Shown here one piece after another: positions 44,354 to 52,819 of a DNA stretch of 64,000 nucleotides (positions within the stretch are counted from its first letter, which is position 1; every line of letters starts with the position of its first letter). Origin of the DNA: Comamonadaceae bacterium (GTDB lineage Bacteria; Pseudomonadota; Gammaproteobacteria; Burkholderiales; Burkholderiaceae_C). The translations under genes and the position numbers were made by a program. The stretch is taken from assembly GCA_015999985.1 (NCBI GenBank), contig JAECRA010000002.1:61959-125958 (forward strand). The letters run 5' to 3'. A model generated the notes under the pieces. It searched no databases. It had not been told where the DNA came from and saw nothing but the letters and a program-made list of their open reading frames with translations.

Positions 44354-45121
44354 TCATTTTGAGCCGCTTTTCCGTCCAGTTTTGACAGGGGGCGTTGACG
44401 AATTCGAGACCAGGTTGTGAAAGCCACCCTCCACGAAGAAGGAGACGCTGCGCGCCAATTGCGTGACTTCGGACGACGTGAATTGCATTTCGGAAAGCCG
44501 TTCAATTCGACCAGGCCGGGCGCAAACGGCCAACATCACAGCGATCATGAAAAAGAAGGCTTGATGGATCTTTTCGGAATCGGCGCTAGGGTATGAGCGT
44601 TGAAGTTCTTTGACATAGGCCCTGGCGCCGTCATCGTAGTGCTTGCTGATCAGGCTGCCCCATTGCGCTGCGTTGGCGAGATTGGCGACCAATGTTGCGT
44701 AGTTTCGCCATCCAGCGTCGTTGCGCGATGGGCGTGCGAGAAAGCAAGCGGCAAAGCCATCGAACAACTCTCCAACGGGAATCGGGCGCTTACCGTAGCG
44801 CTTGCGGGCATCTTCAAGAAACGCCATGCGCTCGCCGTAGCAAACAGTTGCACGACGGCCAAGCACGCTGTCCAGCAAATCTTCTTTGGAGCCGAAATGG
44901 TAGCCCACCAAGGCGAGCTGCACATCTGACAAGGCTGCAATGTCTCGAATGGACGTGCCGTGAAACCCGTGCTCAGCAAAGAGCTTTTCGGCGCAGTCAA
45001 GAATTTTTTCCCTAAGCCGCTCGGACTCGCCTTTTGGTCGGGGCCCACGGCGTTTCGGTGGCACTGCAGGTGCCACTGCGGCTACCGAAGGCGTTTTTAC
45101 AGTTTTGACGGATACGGTCAT
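44354..45121 (-). CDS. TetR-family transcriptional regulator
   Basis: A 255-residue repressor-type protein. After a Lys/Pro-rich tail, the TetR helix-turn-helix covers about residues 33-90 (ILDCAEKLFAEHGFHGTSIRDIA and LVGYHFGSKEDLLDSVL). The C-terminal half is the ligand-binding and dimer region. It is divergent from the fumarylacetoacetase-type operon, and the shared intergenic region has a long palindrome, so it likely represses that operon and itself. The inducer is probably a pathway intermediate. Confidence 0.9.
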   Translation of the reverse strand: MTVSVKTVKTPSVAAVAPAVPPKRRGPRPKGESERLREKILDCAEKLFAEHGFHGTSIRDIAALSDVQLALVGYHFGSKEDLLDSVLGRRATVCYGERMAFLEDARKRYGKRPIPVGELFDGFAACFLARPSRNDAGWRNYATLVANLANAAQWGSLISKHYDDGARAYVKELQRSYPSADSEKIHQAFFFMIAVMLAVCARPGRIERLSEMQFTSSEVTQLARSVSFFVEGGFHNLVSNSSTPPVKTGRKSGSK

Positions 45122-45161
45122 GAGGTGACTGTAGCGCCAAAGGGGCTAGGGTAACCACCTA

Positions 45162-45183
45162 TTTAGACATACGTATAAATAAA
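45162..45183. promoter_or_regulatory. Candidate TetR operator
   Basis: The 22-bp element has outer arms TTTA/TAAA and a central ATACGTAT (pattern TTTA-N3-ATACGTAT-N3-TAAA), perfectly symmetric in those positions. It lies between the TetR gene (ATG at 45121) and the hydrolase gene (ATG 45264). Confidence 0.6.
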
Positions 45184-45263
45184 TAAGATTGCGATCCAGA
45201 CTCGCTCGCTTCTCGGTCGCACCCCAAAGCCTGATCAGTTCTAACCCTAACTAGGTAGCAAGA

Positions 45264-46568
45264 ATGCATCCCAACGACCCGACATTACGCTCCTTTCTCG
45301 AAGTGGCCCCAGAGTCTCACTTCCCAATCCAGAACCTTCCCTTTGGCATTTTTAGCACCGATGGCGGCAGCCCTCGTGCGGGTGTAGCCATCGGGAAAAT
45401 GGTGGTAGATCTGCAAGCGCTTGAGTCATCGGGACTGCTGAAAGGTTCAGCACCCAGCGCAGGCGCCAGCGTGTTCGCACGCCCTACCCTTAACGACTTC
45501 ATTGCACTGGGCCGCGAAGCGGCCACCGAAGTTCGCACGCGTGTCAGCCAACTGCTGCGCCATGACAACCCCATCCTTCGGGACAATATGGCGCTGCGTA
45601 CGAAGGTATTGCATGCTATGGCCTCGGTTAAATTGCACATGCCGATTGCCGTCGGCGGTTTTAGCGACTTCATGCTGTCACGCGAGCATTCGCTCAACTG
45701 CGTGGACATCGTGGGTGGCGCTGCCGCCGGTCAGCTCTGGCGCAACTGGACTTACTTGCCCATGGCCTACAACGGCCGCGCGAGCTCCGTTGTGCTGAGC
45801 GGAACGCCCGTCAAGCGGCCGCGCGGGCAGGTGCTTAACGAAGGCCAGGTGGCACCTGTCTACCAGCCAACAGCCAAGCTCGACTTCGAGCTCGAAGCCG
45901 CCATCGTGGTCGGGCGCAGCAATGAACTAGGCAGCACGATAGGCATCGGCGATGCAGATGCGCACATGTTTGGTGTGGTTCTTCTCAACGACTGGAGTAC
46001 GCGGGATGTCCAGGCCTGGGAGGCACAGCCCTTAGGCGTGTTCGTATCCAAGAGCCATCGCACCAGCATATCGCCGTGGATCGTGACCTTCGATGCGCTG
46101 GAGCCATTCCGCACGGACGGGCCTGAACAGACGCCGCCGCCGCTTGCCTACCTAGACCAAAAGGGGCCGCGCAACTTCAACGTCCATATGGAAGCATCCA
46201 TCAAACCAAAGGACCATGCCGAAGCATCCGTGGTTTGCCGCAGCAACCTCCAGGCCCTCTACTGGAGCTTTGCACAGCAGGTGGCACACCACACGAGCAC
46301 TGGCTGCAACCTGATGCCGGGTGACCTGCTGGCCACTGGAACGGTCAGTGCCAGCGGCCCGAACGCGCAGGGTTGCCTATATGAAGCCACCCGTGATGGG
46401 CAGCAAGCGATCACCCTTGAACACGGAGGCACCCGCCTGTATCTCGAAGACGGCGACGAAGTGGCATTGACGGCGTGGGCGCAGGGCAAGGGCTACCGCG
46501 TAGGTTTCGGCGAATGCACGGGCTTGGTCACGCCGGTAGACAGCAACAAAAACGGAGCAGCGACATGA
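45264..46568 (+). CDS. Fumarylacetoacetate hydrolase family protein, full-length FahA type
   Basis: A 434-residue hydrolase with both the N-terminal SH3-like FAH domain (FPIQNLPFGIFS) and the C-terminal catalytic domain, the usual size of true fumarylacetoacetases. Family blocks are SDFMLSREHSLN, YNGRASSVVLSGTP, KLDFELEAAIVVG and NDWSTRDVQAWEAQPLG. Such enzymes cleave C-C bonds of beta-diketo acids with a divalent metal. No homogentisate dioxygenase or isomerase is adjacent; the neighbours are a lactonase, an SDR, a Bug and a cyclase, so the physiological diketo acid may differ from fumarylacetoacetate. The next gene overlaps by ATGA. Confidence 0.88.
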   Translation: MHPNDPTLRSFLEVAPESHFPIQNLPFGIFSTDGGSPRAGVAIGKMVVDLQALESSGLLKGSAPSAGASVFARPTLNDFIALGREAATEVRTRVSQLLRHDNPILRDNMALRTKVLHAMASVKLHMPIAVGGFSDFMLSREHSLNCVDIVGGAAAGQLWRNWTYLPMAYNGRASSVVLSGTPVKRPRGQVLNEGQVAPVYQPTAKLDFELEAAIVVGRSNELGSTIGIGDADAHMFGVVLLNDWSTRDVQAWEAQPLGVFVSKSHRTSISPWIVTFDALEPFRTDGPEQTPPPLAYLDQKGPRNFNVHMEASIKPKDHAEASVVCRSNLQALYWSFAQQVAHHTSTGCNLMPGDLLATGTVSASGPNAQGCLYEATRDGQQAITLEHGGTRLYLEDGDEVALTAWAQGKGYRVGFGECTGLVTPVDSNKNGAAT

Positions 46569-47587
46569 AAACCAGCAATCCCCTGCGCGGCTGGCAGGTA
46601 GACCGTGAAGCCATCAGCTGGAGCGGTCGCGATCTGCAGCGCCCCGAGTGCATTCTGGCCGAACGTGACGGCACGCTGTGGGCCGCCGACGCGCGGGGTG
46701 GCGTGATGCGCATAGACCCGAACGGCACACAACAACTCATCGCACCGAAGGCGGACAAACACTTCGACCTGAAAGCCGATGCCCAAACCAGCCTGCTGCA
46801 GGGGACCCTGCCGAACGGGCTGGCGTTTGCTGAAAACGGCGACATCCTCATCTCAAATTTTGGCACCGATGCGCTGGAGCTGATGACACGCCAGGGTGAA
46901 TATAAGCTGCTCTTCAACAGCTTGGACGGCAAGCCGATGGGCAAGGTCAATTTCGTGCTGCGTGATTCGCGTAACCGCATCTGGATCACCGTGTCCACAC
47001 GTATCAACCCATGGAGCGACGCGCTGCGCTCAAGCTTGCAAGACGGCTACATCTGCCTACTGGACGAAAAGGGGTTGCGAATTGTGGCCGATGGTTTCTC
47101 ATTTACTAACGAGATCCGGCTGGATGCGAAGGAAGAGTTTCTTTACGTGGCGGAGACCACCGCCAAACGCGTCAGCCGGTTGCGTGTGCAACCCGACGGT
47201 TCACTCACAGACCGCGAGGTATATGGCCCTGACAACCTGGGCAACGGGCTGATCGACGGAATCACTTTTGACAGCTTCGGCAACCTCTGGTGCACCATGA
47301 TTTTTGCGGACCGGCTGGTGGCCATCACCCCCGAAGGCGATGCACTCACACTGCTTGAAGACGGCGACCCCGCAGCAACGGCCCAATTCGAAGCTGATTT
47401 TGCAACCGGAAAACCCATGCCGTTTTCAACGCTGGAGAAAACCGGCGGAAAGATCGCGCCCTGGCTGGCGAGCGTGACCTTCGGCGGGCCAGACCTTAAG
47501 ACCGCCTACCTCGGTCACTTGCGGGGTTCGCGAATTCCCAGCTTCCAGTCGCCCGTGGCGGGCCTGCCGATGGTTCATTGGAAATAA
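46565..47587 (+). CDS. SMP-30/gluconolactonase family protein
   Basis: A 340-residue six-bladed beta-propeller lactonase. Propeller-blade repeats are visible: LWAADARGGVMRID, NGLAFAENGDILISNFG, NRIWITVST, FTNEIRLDAKEEFLYVAET and ITFDSFGNLWCTM. The opening RPECILAERDG supplies the usual first metal-binding Glu. ATG 46565 overlaps the hydrolase stop. It should open a sugar or aromatic-derived lactone; together with the SDR and cyclase this suggests a route through a lactone or enol acid. Confidence 0.88.
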   Translation: MKTSNPLRGWQVDREAISWSGRDLQRPECILAERDGTLWAADARGGVMRIDPNGTQQLIAPKADKHFDLKADAQTSLLQGTLPNGLAFAENGDILISNFGTDALELMTRQGEYKLLFNSLDGKPMGKVNFVLRDSRNRIWITVSTRINPWSDALRSSLQDGYICLLDEKGLRIVADGFSFTNEIRLDAKEEFLYVAETTAKRVSRLRVQPDGSLTDREVYGPDNLGNGLIDGITFDSFGNLWCTMIFADRLVAITPEGDALTLLEDGDPAATAQFEADFATGKPMPFSTLEKTGGKIAPWLASVTFGGPDLKTAYLGHLRGSRIPSFQSPVAGLPMVHWK

Positions 47588-47615
47588 GCCGCGGATGCGC
47601 ACGAACGAAACAACT

Positions 47616-48368
47616 ATGAACCTCACCGGCAAAAAGATCATTGTCACCGGAGCCTCCAGTGGCATCGGCTATGGCGCTGCCCAAGCGTTCCGTAAAGCGG
47701 GCGCCCTGGTGTTTTTGGCAGACTTGGAGGGGCCAGCCCTTCACAAAGCTGGTAACGACGTTGACGCTGCAGGCGTTGCCGCCTGCGATGTGACTATAGA
47801 AGCCGACTGCGATGCGTTAGCTGTCTCCGCTGAGCGCGCCATGAATGGCCTTGATGGCATGTTCCATTGCGCAGGGGTGGCCGACCAAGTTGCAAAAGCA
47901 CTGGACATCGACATCGACGCCTGGCAAAAAATCGTGGACATCAACCTGCGCGGGACCTTCCTGGCTTGCCGTGTTGTAGGGCGCATTCTTGTGGCACAGC
48001 GCTCAGGCGCTATCGTCAATGTGTCTTCCATCCAAGGCTTAAGTGCCGCACCTCGACGCCATGCTTACGGCCCGGCCAAAGCCGCCGTCGCCCACCTGAC
48101 GCGCACCCTTGCATGCGAGTGGGGCAGCTCATCAGTACGTGTGACCGCCATCGCGCCTGCCTACATTGACACGCCCATGGTTGCGCAACTCAAGGCTGAC
48201 AAAAAGATTGATGTCGCAAGGCTGGAAGGCCGCACCCCTCTGGCCCGCTTCGGCAAGGTCCATGAAGTGACCGCCGCTGCCAGCTTCCTGCTATCCGATG
48301 CCGCCAGCTATGTCACGGGTGTCGTCCTTCCGGTAGATGGCGGCGCCGGCGAAGTTGCGTCAGCCTAA
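47616..48368 (+). CDS. Short-chain dehydrogenase/reductase
   Basis: An SDR of about 250 residues (257 if the ATG at 47595 is used; neither start has a strong ribosome binding site). The cofactor motif is TGASSGIG and the catalytic residues are Ser in NVSSIQG and Tyr/Lys in YGPAK. LADLEG after the second strand favours NAD(H). The C-terminus ends in PVDGGAGEV, as in classical 250-residue SDRs. It directly follows the lactonase and likely oxidises an alcohol of the same pathway. Confidence 0.93.
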   Translation: MNLTGKKIIVTGASSGIGYGAAQAFRKAGALVFLADLEGPALHKAGNDVDAAGVAACDVTIEADCDALAVSAERAMNGLDGMFHCAGVADQVAKALDIDIDAWQKIVDINLRGTFLACRVVGRILVAQRSGAIVNVSSIQGLSAAPRRHAYGPAKAAVAHLTRTLACEWGSSSVRVTAIAPAYIDTPMVAQLKADKKIDVARLEGRTPLARFGKVHEVTAAASFLLSDAASYVTGVVLPVDGGAGEVASA

Positions 48369-48423
48369 GTCAAATTCGTTACGTACCCCTTTCTTCCACA
48401 TATCAATACAACTGGAGACAAGC

Positions 48424-49419
48424 ATGAAATCAGTCAAGACTTCAAAGTTCGCAGCACTCACTCCCAACCGGCGTTCAGCTTTTGCGATGGTCGCGGGTCT
48501 GGCCATCGCCGGTGCAAGTTGGGCGCAAGGGGCCTTCCCGGACAGGCCCATCCGTGTCGTGGTGCCCTTTGGCGCAGGAAGCTCACCGGATGTAATTTCC
48601 CGCTTGTGGGGAGAGCAGCTTTCGAAGGCCGTTGGCCAACCGGTCATCATTGACAACAAACCGGGCGCCGCCACCATCATCGGCACACAGGCTGTGCTGG
48701 CAGCGCCTGCTGATGGCTACACCCTGCTGTATACGGTGTCCAACACCACATCTATCAACCCCTATATCTACAAGAATCTGCCCTATAAGGCTGAAGATTT
48801 GATGCCTGTCAGCCGCATCCTTTCTGTGCCGCTGGTGTTGGTGGTGTCTGCCAATTCGCCCATCAAGTCTGTTCAGCAGTTGGTGCAAGCCGGCAAGGAC
48901 AAGCCAGGCAAGATGAACTACGCCAGCTATGGCATAGGCATCTCCACCCATGTGGCGATGGCGCGCTTCCTGAGTTCCGCCGGAATCAGCATGACCCACG
49001 TGCCCTACAAAGATGGCGGCCTGATCGATGTGATGAACGGTAATGTGGATGTGTCGTTTGAACCGAGCACCACGGCGATGGGCCAGCTCAAGGCCGGCAA
49101 GCTGCGCGCCCTGGGCGTGTCTTCGCTGAAAAGCGTGGCAGCCCTGCCGGGCGTGCCGCCCATTGCAGACGTGTACCCCGGCTTTGTTGGCGATTCCTGG
49201 CATGGCATCCTGGCCGCAAAAGGCACCCCCGCTCCGGTCATCAACAAGATTGCCGGCATCTCGCAGCAGATCATAGATTCCGAAGAGTTTCGCAAGCGCC
49301 TGACCGATTTGGGCTTGGTCCCTGCGGGTGGCTCCATCCGCGAATTCCAGGCTTTTATGGCAGAGGATGCGAAAGCTTGGTCCAAGGTGGTCAAGGATTA
49401 CGACATCAAGGCCGAATAA
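48424..49419 (+). CDS. Bug/TctC-family periplasmic receptor, copy 8
   Basis: A 331-residue receptor. ATG 48424 follows GGAGACAAGC. Signal peptide cleavage is likely near ASWAQG. The core is FPDRPIRVVVPFGAGSSPD, VIIDNKPGAATIIG, ADGYTLLYTVSN and HVPYKDGGLIDVMNGNVD. The ligand loop GAGSSPD and the YKDGG turn differ from the other copies, consistent with a different ligand. It is within the hydrolase - lactonase - SDR - cyclase group. Confidence 0.93.
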   Translation: MKSVKTSKFAALTPNRRSAFAMVAGLAIAGASWAQGAFPDRPIRVVVPFGAGSSPDVISRLWGEQLSKAVGQPVIIDNKPGAATIIGTQAVLAAPADGYTLLYTVSNTTSINPYIYKNLPYKAEDLMPVSRILSVPLVLVVSANSPIKSVQQLVQAGKDKPGKMNYASYGIGISTHVAMARFLSSAGISMTHVPYKDGGLIDVMNGNVDVSFEPSTTAMGQLKAGKLRALGVSSLKSVAALPGVPPIADVYPGFVGDSWHGILAAKGTPAPVINKIAGISQQIIDSEEFRKRLTDLGLVPAGGSIREFQAFMAEDAKAWSKVVKDYDIKAE

Positions 49420-49494
49420 GCGCATTGCGCCCTCCCCACCTGGCAACGGCGGTAGACCGGACTTGCCTTTATCGAGCCCTATAGGAAGCCCCAT

Positions 49495-50301
49495 ATGGAT
49501 CCCCGATTGATGAAACCACGTTTTGTGGATCTCTCGATCTTTCTTGAAAACGATGTGGTGTCGGACCCGCCCGCCTACGCACCAAAGATCAACTACCTGA
49601 CCCATAAAGACACACTGGACGAGGCCACCGCATTTTTCCCCGGCCTGCAGCCGGGTGACCTGCCAGACGGTGAGGGCTGGGCGTTGGAGAAGATTTCGCT
49701 GACTACACACAACGGCACACACCTTGACGCGCCCTACCACTTTCATTCCACGATGGACGGCAAGCTTGGCGACAGCCAGCCGTCAATGACCATCCATGAG
49801 GTGCCGCTGGAGTGGTGCTTTCAACCGGGCGTAAAGCTGGATTTCCGCCACTTCGCGGACGGGTATGTGGTTCAGGCAGCGGATGTGGAAGCCGAATTGA
49901 AGCGCATCGGCCACACCCTCAGCCCCATGGAAATCGTGGTGATCAACACCCGCGCGGGCATGCGTTATGGCCAACCGGATTACGTGACCTCCGGGTGCGG
50001 CATGGGCTATGAAGCGACCATGTATTTGCTGGAGCGCGGCATCCGCGTGACAGGCACAGATGGCTGGAGCTGGGACGCGCCCTTTGTCTACACTGCGGAA
50101 AAATACGCTGCTTCAAAAGACGCCAGCGTGATCTGGGAGGGTCACAAAGCTGGCCGGGACATCGGCTATTGCCATCTTGAGAAACTGCACAACTTGGAAT
50201 CGCTGCCAGCAACCGGTTTTCATATCTCATGCTTTCCGCACAAAATACGCGCCGCCTCGGCCGGGTGGACACGCGCCGTCGCCATTTTCTTCGGTGAGTG
50301 A
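49495..50301 (+). CDS. Cyclase family protein (kynurenine formamidase-like)
   Basis: A 268-residue metal-dependent hydrolase of the cyclase/arylformamidase family. The signature THNGTHLDAPYH covers residues 71-82, with His72, His76, Asp78 and His82 as metal ligands. GWSWDAPF and EKLHNLESLPATGF are further family-like segments. ATG 49495 follows AGGAAGCC. Members hydrolyse or dehydrate cyclic amides, lactones and formylated amines. It is the last plus-strand gene of the group and meets the minus-strand operon end-on. Confidence 0.88.
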   Translation: MDPRLMKPRFVDLSIFLENDVVSDPPAYAPKINYLTHKDTLDEATAFFPGLQPGDLPDGEGWALEKISLTTHNGTHLDAPYHFHSTMDGKLGDSQPSMTIHEVPLEWCFQPGVKLDFRHFADGYVVQAADVEAELKRIGHTLSPMEIVVINTRAGMRYGQPDYVTSGCGMGYEATMYLLERGIRVTGTDGWSWDAPFVYTAEKYAASKDASVIWEGHKAGRDIGYCHLEKLHNLESLPATGFHISCFPHKIRAASAGWTRAVAIFFGE

Positions 50302-50333
50302 ACGCGGGCAAGCATCGTGGCCGCCGGAGCCTG

Positions 50334-51254
50334 TCATGGCGTTGTGTGCCTTTGCAGCGATGCGCCTGGGCTCTGCGTTAGACGCGTCCCTTCAGAGAAG
50401 GTGAGCAGATATTGCAGCATCGTGCGCAAAGCTCGTCCGGCGAGCTGCTCAGCGTCCCGGGTGATTTCGCTGTATTCGCCTGCACCACATGCCAGGCGAA
50501 TGCCCACTTGCCCCTCCACGACGAAGGGCGCAAGCCCGCGCGCGGTAAGAAGACGGCCATACTCGTCGGCGGGCATATCGCGGGCAATGATCTTTCGTCC
50601 CCACGCTTCGGATGCCAGCTCGGCTACGTCAAAGAGATCCAAGGCCTCGGGCCCGGACACTTCATACGATGGTTCAGGCTTGTCCAATGCAAGCGCTCCC
50701 ACCGTTGCAGCGGCGACGTCCTGACGTACAATGTAGGCGACCTTTCCTCTCGCACCTGGTAAAGACAGCTCGCCGGAACTTCTCGCGCGCAGCAGGGCAT
50801 CTTCCAGATTTTCAGCGTAGTGGTTGTTGCGCAGGAACGTGTGCCTTAAGCCGCTTGCACGGGCATGCGCTTCACTCGCCTCATGCACTTTGGCAAACGG
50901 AAACAAACTGCCTTTCGTAGGGTTCGTGAAGCTCGTGTAATAGATTCGCCCGGTGCTACAACGCTTAGCCGAGTCAATGGCGTCCGTGTGCTGGCGTATG
51001 CGTGCTTCATTGCTGCCATGCCCGCAGATCAGCAACATAGCCTCCGCACCGCGAAATGCTTCTTCCACGGTTTGCGGTTCGTCAAAATTGACCTGCATCA
51101 CCCGGTAGCCTGCAACACTATAGGCTTGCAGGCTCTCGGGCGAGCGTGTGCCGAGCGTGACCAGGGAAGGCGGCACACGAGTGGCCAATTCCTCGCAGAC
51201 AGCGCGCCCCAATTTGCCAGAGGCCCCAGTGATGGTGATCGTATGGCCTGTCAT
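50334..51254 (-). CDS. NmrA-like NAD(P)-binding protein (atypical SDR)
   Basis: A 306-residue protein with an N-terminal Rossmann motif ITGASGKLGRAV and NmrA/QOR2-type segments (YYTSFTNPTKGS, GLRHTFLRNNHYAENL, YIVRQDVAAATV). It lacks the SDR Tyr-x-x-x-Lys pair, as usual for NmrA-like quinone reductases or redox sensors. ATG 51254 overlaps the AMP-ligase stop (ATGA). It is the last of seven genes in the operon. Its role there is unclear; a quinone or enone reduction is possible. Confidence 0.85.
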   Translation of the reverse strand: MTGHTITITGASGKLGRAVCEELATRVPPSLVTLGTRSPESLQAYSVAGYRVMQVNFDEPQTVEEAFRGAEAMLLICGHGSNEARIRQHTDAIDSAKRCSTGRIYYTSFTNPTKGSLFPFAKVHEASEAHARASGLRHTFLRNNHYAENLEDALLRARSSGELSLPGARGKVAYIVRQDVAAATVGALALDKPEPSYEVSGPEALDLFDVAELASEAWGRKIIARDMPADEYGRLLTARGLAPFVVEGQVGIRLACGAGEYSEITRDAEQLAGRALRTMLQYLLTFSEGTRLTQSPGASLQRHTTP

Positions 51255-52801
51255 TCAGTCGCTTCTTTTTGGGCTTCTTGTTCGGCTTCTTTTTTGTACT
51301 GCTCTCGAAGAATGTTCTTCTGGATCTTGCCAATGGCGGTCCGGGGGAAATCGTCCACAAGCTTGACGAAGCGCGGGCGCTTGAATCTGGCCAGGCGGGT
51401 GGCGCAGTAATCTATGAGCGCCTGTTCGCTGACGCTGCTGCCGGGCTTCAGTTGCACATGCGCGACGGGCAACTCGCCCCAGGTTTTGTCAGGCAAGCCG
51501 AACACTGCACATTCAGCCACCGCGTCGTGCTCGTAGAGAACGATCTCGATCTCTTTGGGATAAATGTTCTCGCCACCAGAGATGATCATGTCTTTGGAAC
51601 GGTCTACCAACGTCATGTAGCCATCTTTGTCGAAGGTGGCCAGATCCCCACTCCAGGCCCAGCCATGAACCCTGAACTTCTCTGTCTGCACCGGGTCGCG
51701 GTAGTACTCCAGCATGACGTTCTCGCCGCGCGTGCAGATCTCCCCTACTTCGCCCTGAGCAACCGGTTGGCCATCGGTACCCAATAGCGCGAGGTCAGCG
51801 TTGAAGGCTTGCCTACCGATGCTGCCCAGCCTTCCTGGGAGGTCCTCATGCTTCATGACGGCAACGATACCCATTTCGGATTGGCCGTAGAACTGGGTCA
51901 AGCGCACCTGGGGCAAACGCTCCAGCATGGTCTGCTGTACCCAATCAGGCATGGGTGCGCCGGAAAAGTTGAGCTTTCGCCAGCTTGCGTAGTCCGCGCT
52001 TTCGAAGTCCGCGTCGGATAGAACCATGGCCACCTGCGTGGGCACCATGAAGGCCGTGGTCACTCCATGTGTGCGCACGCAAAAAGCAAACGAACGTGCA
52101 TCCCATTTGGGCAGAAGCACGACGGTCGCGCCGACCAAGAAGGCCGGCTGGAGCATGATGTTGAGCGCAGCCACATGGAACAAGGGCGTGACGATGGCTA
52201 CGACATCCCGCTCATCCAGCTTGCTCTCCACCACCACCGTGTGCGCCGTGACGGAACGCGCCCGATGGCTGGCGAGCACCCCTTTGGGACGCCCCGTGGT
52301 GCCTCCGGTGTAGGTGATACAAAAGGGATCGTCTTCAGCTATCGAAACGCCTGGAGGCGTGTCCGGACTGCGCTGCAGCAGTTCCGAATATGATTTCAAA
52401 GGCGCTACGGCCTCACCAATGACGTAGCTGTGGCGAATACGGGGGAGCTTGGCGAGCACCGAAAGAACGCGCTCGGTGAAGGCATCGTCGTAGAGCAGCA
52501 CCTCAGCTTCCGCCTGATCCAGTACGTACTGAAGCTCTTCGGCCGAATAAAGCACAGACACGTTCACGAACACTACCCCGCTGCGGGCAGCGCCGAAGAA
52601 AGCCGATACATACTCTGGTCGGTTTCGGCACAGGATCGCCACTTTGGCGCCGGGCGCCAAGGCTAGACCAGCCAGTGCATTGGCGAACTGATTGGACTGA
52701 GCCTCCAGTTGCCCAAACGTCATCTGGACGTCTTGCCAGATCACCGCGGTTTTTTCAGAGAAGCGCTCAGCAGCGCGGCGCAACATGTCGCCAGTCAGCA
52801 C
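51251..52801 (-). CDS. AMP-forming acyl-CoA synthetase
   Basis: A 516-residue ligase of the ANL superfamily. Motifs are YTGGTTGRPKG (P-loop), FYGQSEMG, WSGDLATFDKDGYMTLVDRSKDMI cut here (residues about 400-423) and the C-terminal TAIGKIQKN with the catalytic Lys. The start is GTG 52801, preceded by AAGGAACAGCC; an ATG five codons later lacks a ribosome binding site. It sits 18 bp after the acyl-CoA dehydrogenase stop and should supply the acyl-CoA that the dehydrogenase and thiolase process. The substrate comes presumably through the ABC transporter of the same operon. Confidence 0.93.
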   Translation of the reverse strand: MLTGDMLRRAAERFSEKTAVIWQDVQMTFGQLEAQSNQFANALAGLALAPGAKVAILCRNRPEYVSAFFGAARSGVVFVNVSVLYSAEELQYVLDQAEAEVLLYDDAFTERVLSVLAKLPRIRHSYVIGEAVAPLKSYSELLQRSPDTPPGVSIAEDDPFCITYTGGTTGRPKGVLASHRARSVTAHTVVVESKLDERDVVAIVTPLFHVAALNIMLQPAFLVGATVVLLPKWDARSFAFCVRTHGVTTAFMVPTQVAMVLSDADFESADYASWRKLNFSGAPMPDWVQQTMLERLPQVRLTQFYGQSEMGIVAVMKHEDLPGRLGSIGRQAFNADLALLGTDGQPVAQGEVGEICTRGENVMLEYYRDPVQTEKFRVHGWAWSGDLATFDKDGYMTLVDRSKDMIISGGENIYPKEIEIVLYEHDAVAECAVFGLPDKTWGELPVAHVQLKPGSSVSEQALIDYCATRLARFKRPRFVKLVDDFPRTAIGKIQKNILREQYKKEAEQEAQKEATE

Positions 52802-52819
52802 GGCTGTTCCTTTTTCTAT

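Noticed and set aside
48583..49746. 387-codon minus-strand frame covering Bug copy 8
   Set aside because: It is antisense to a Bug gene with signal peptide and family motifs and shows no recognisable domain.
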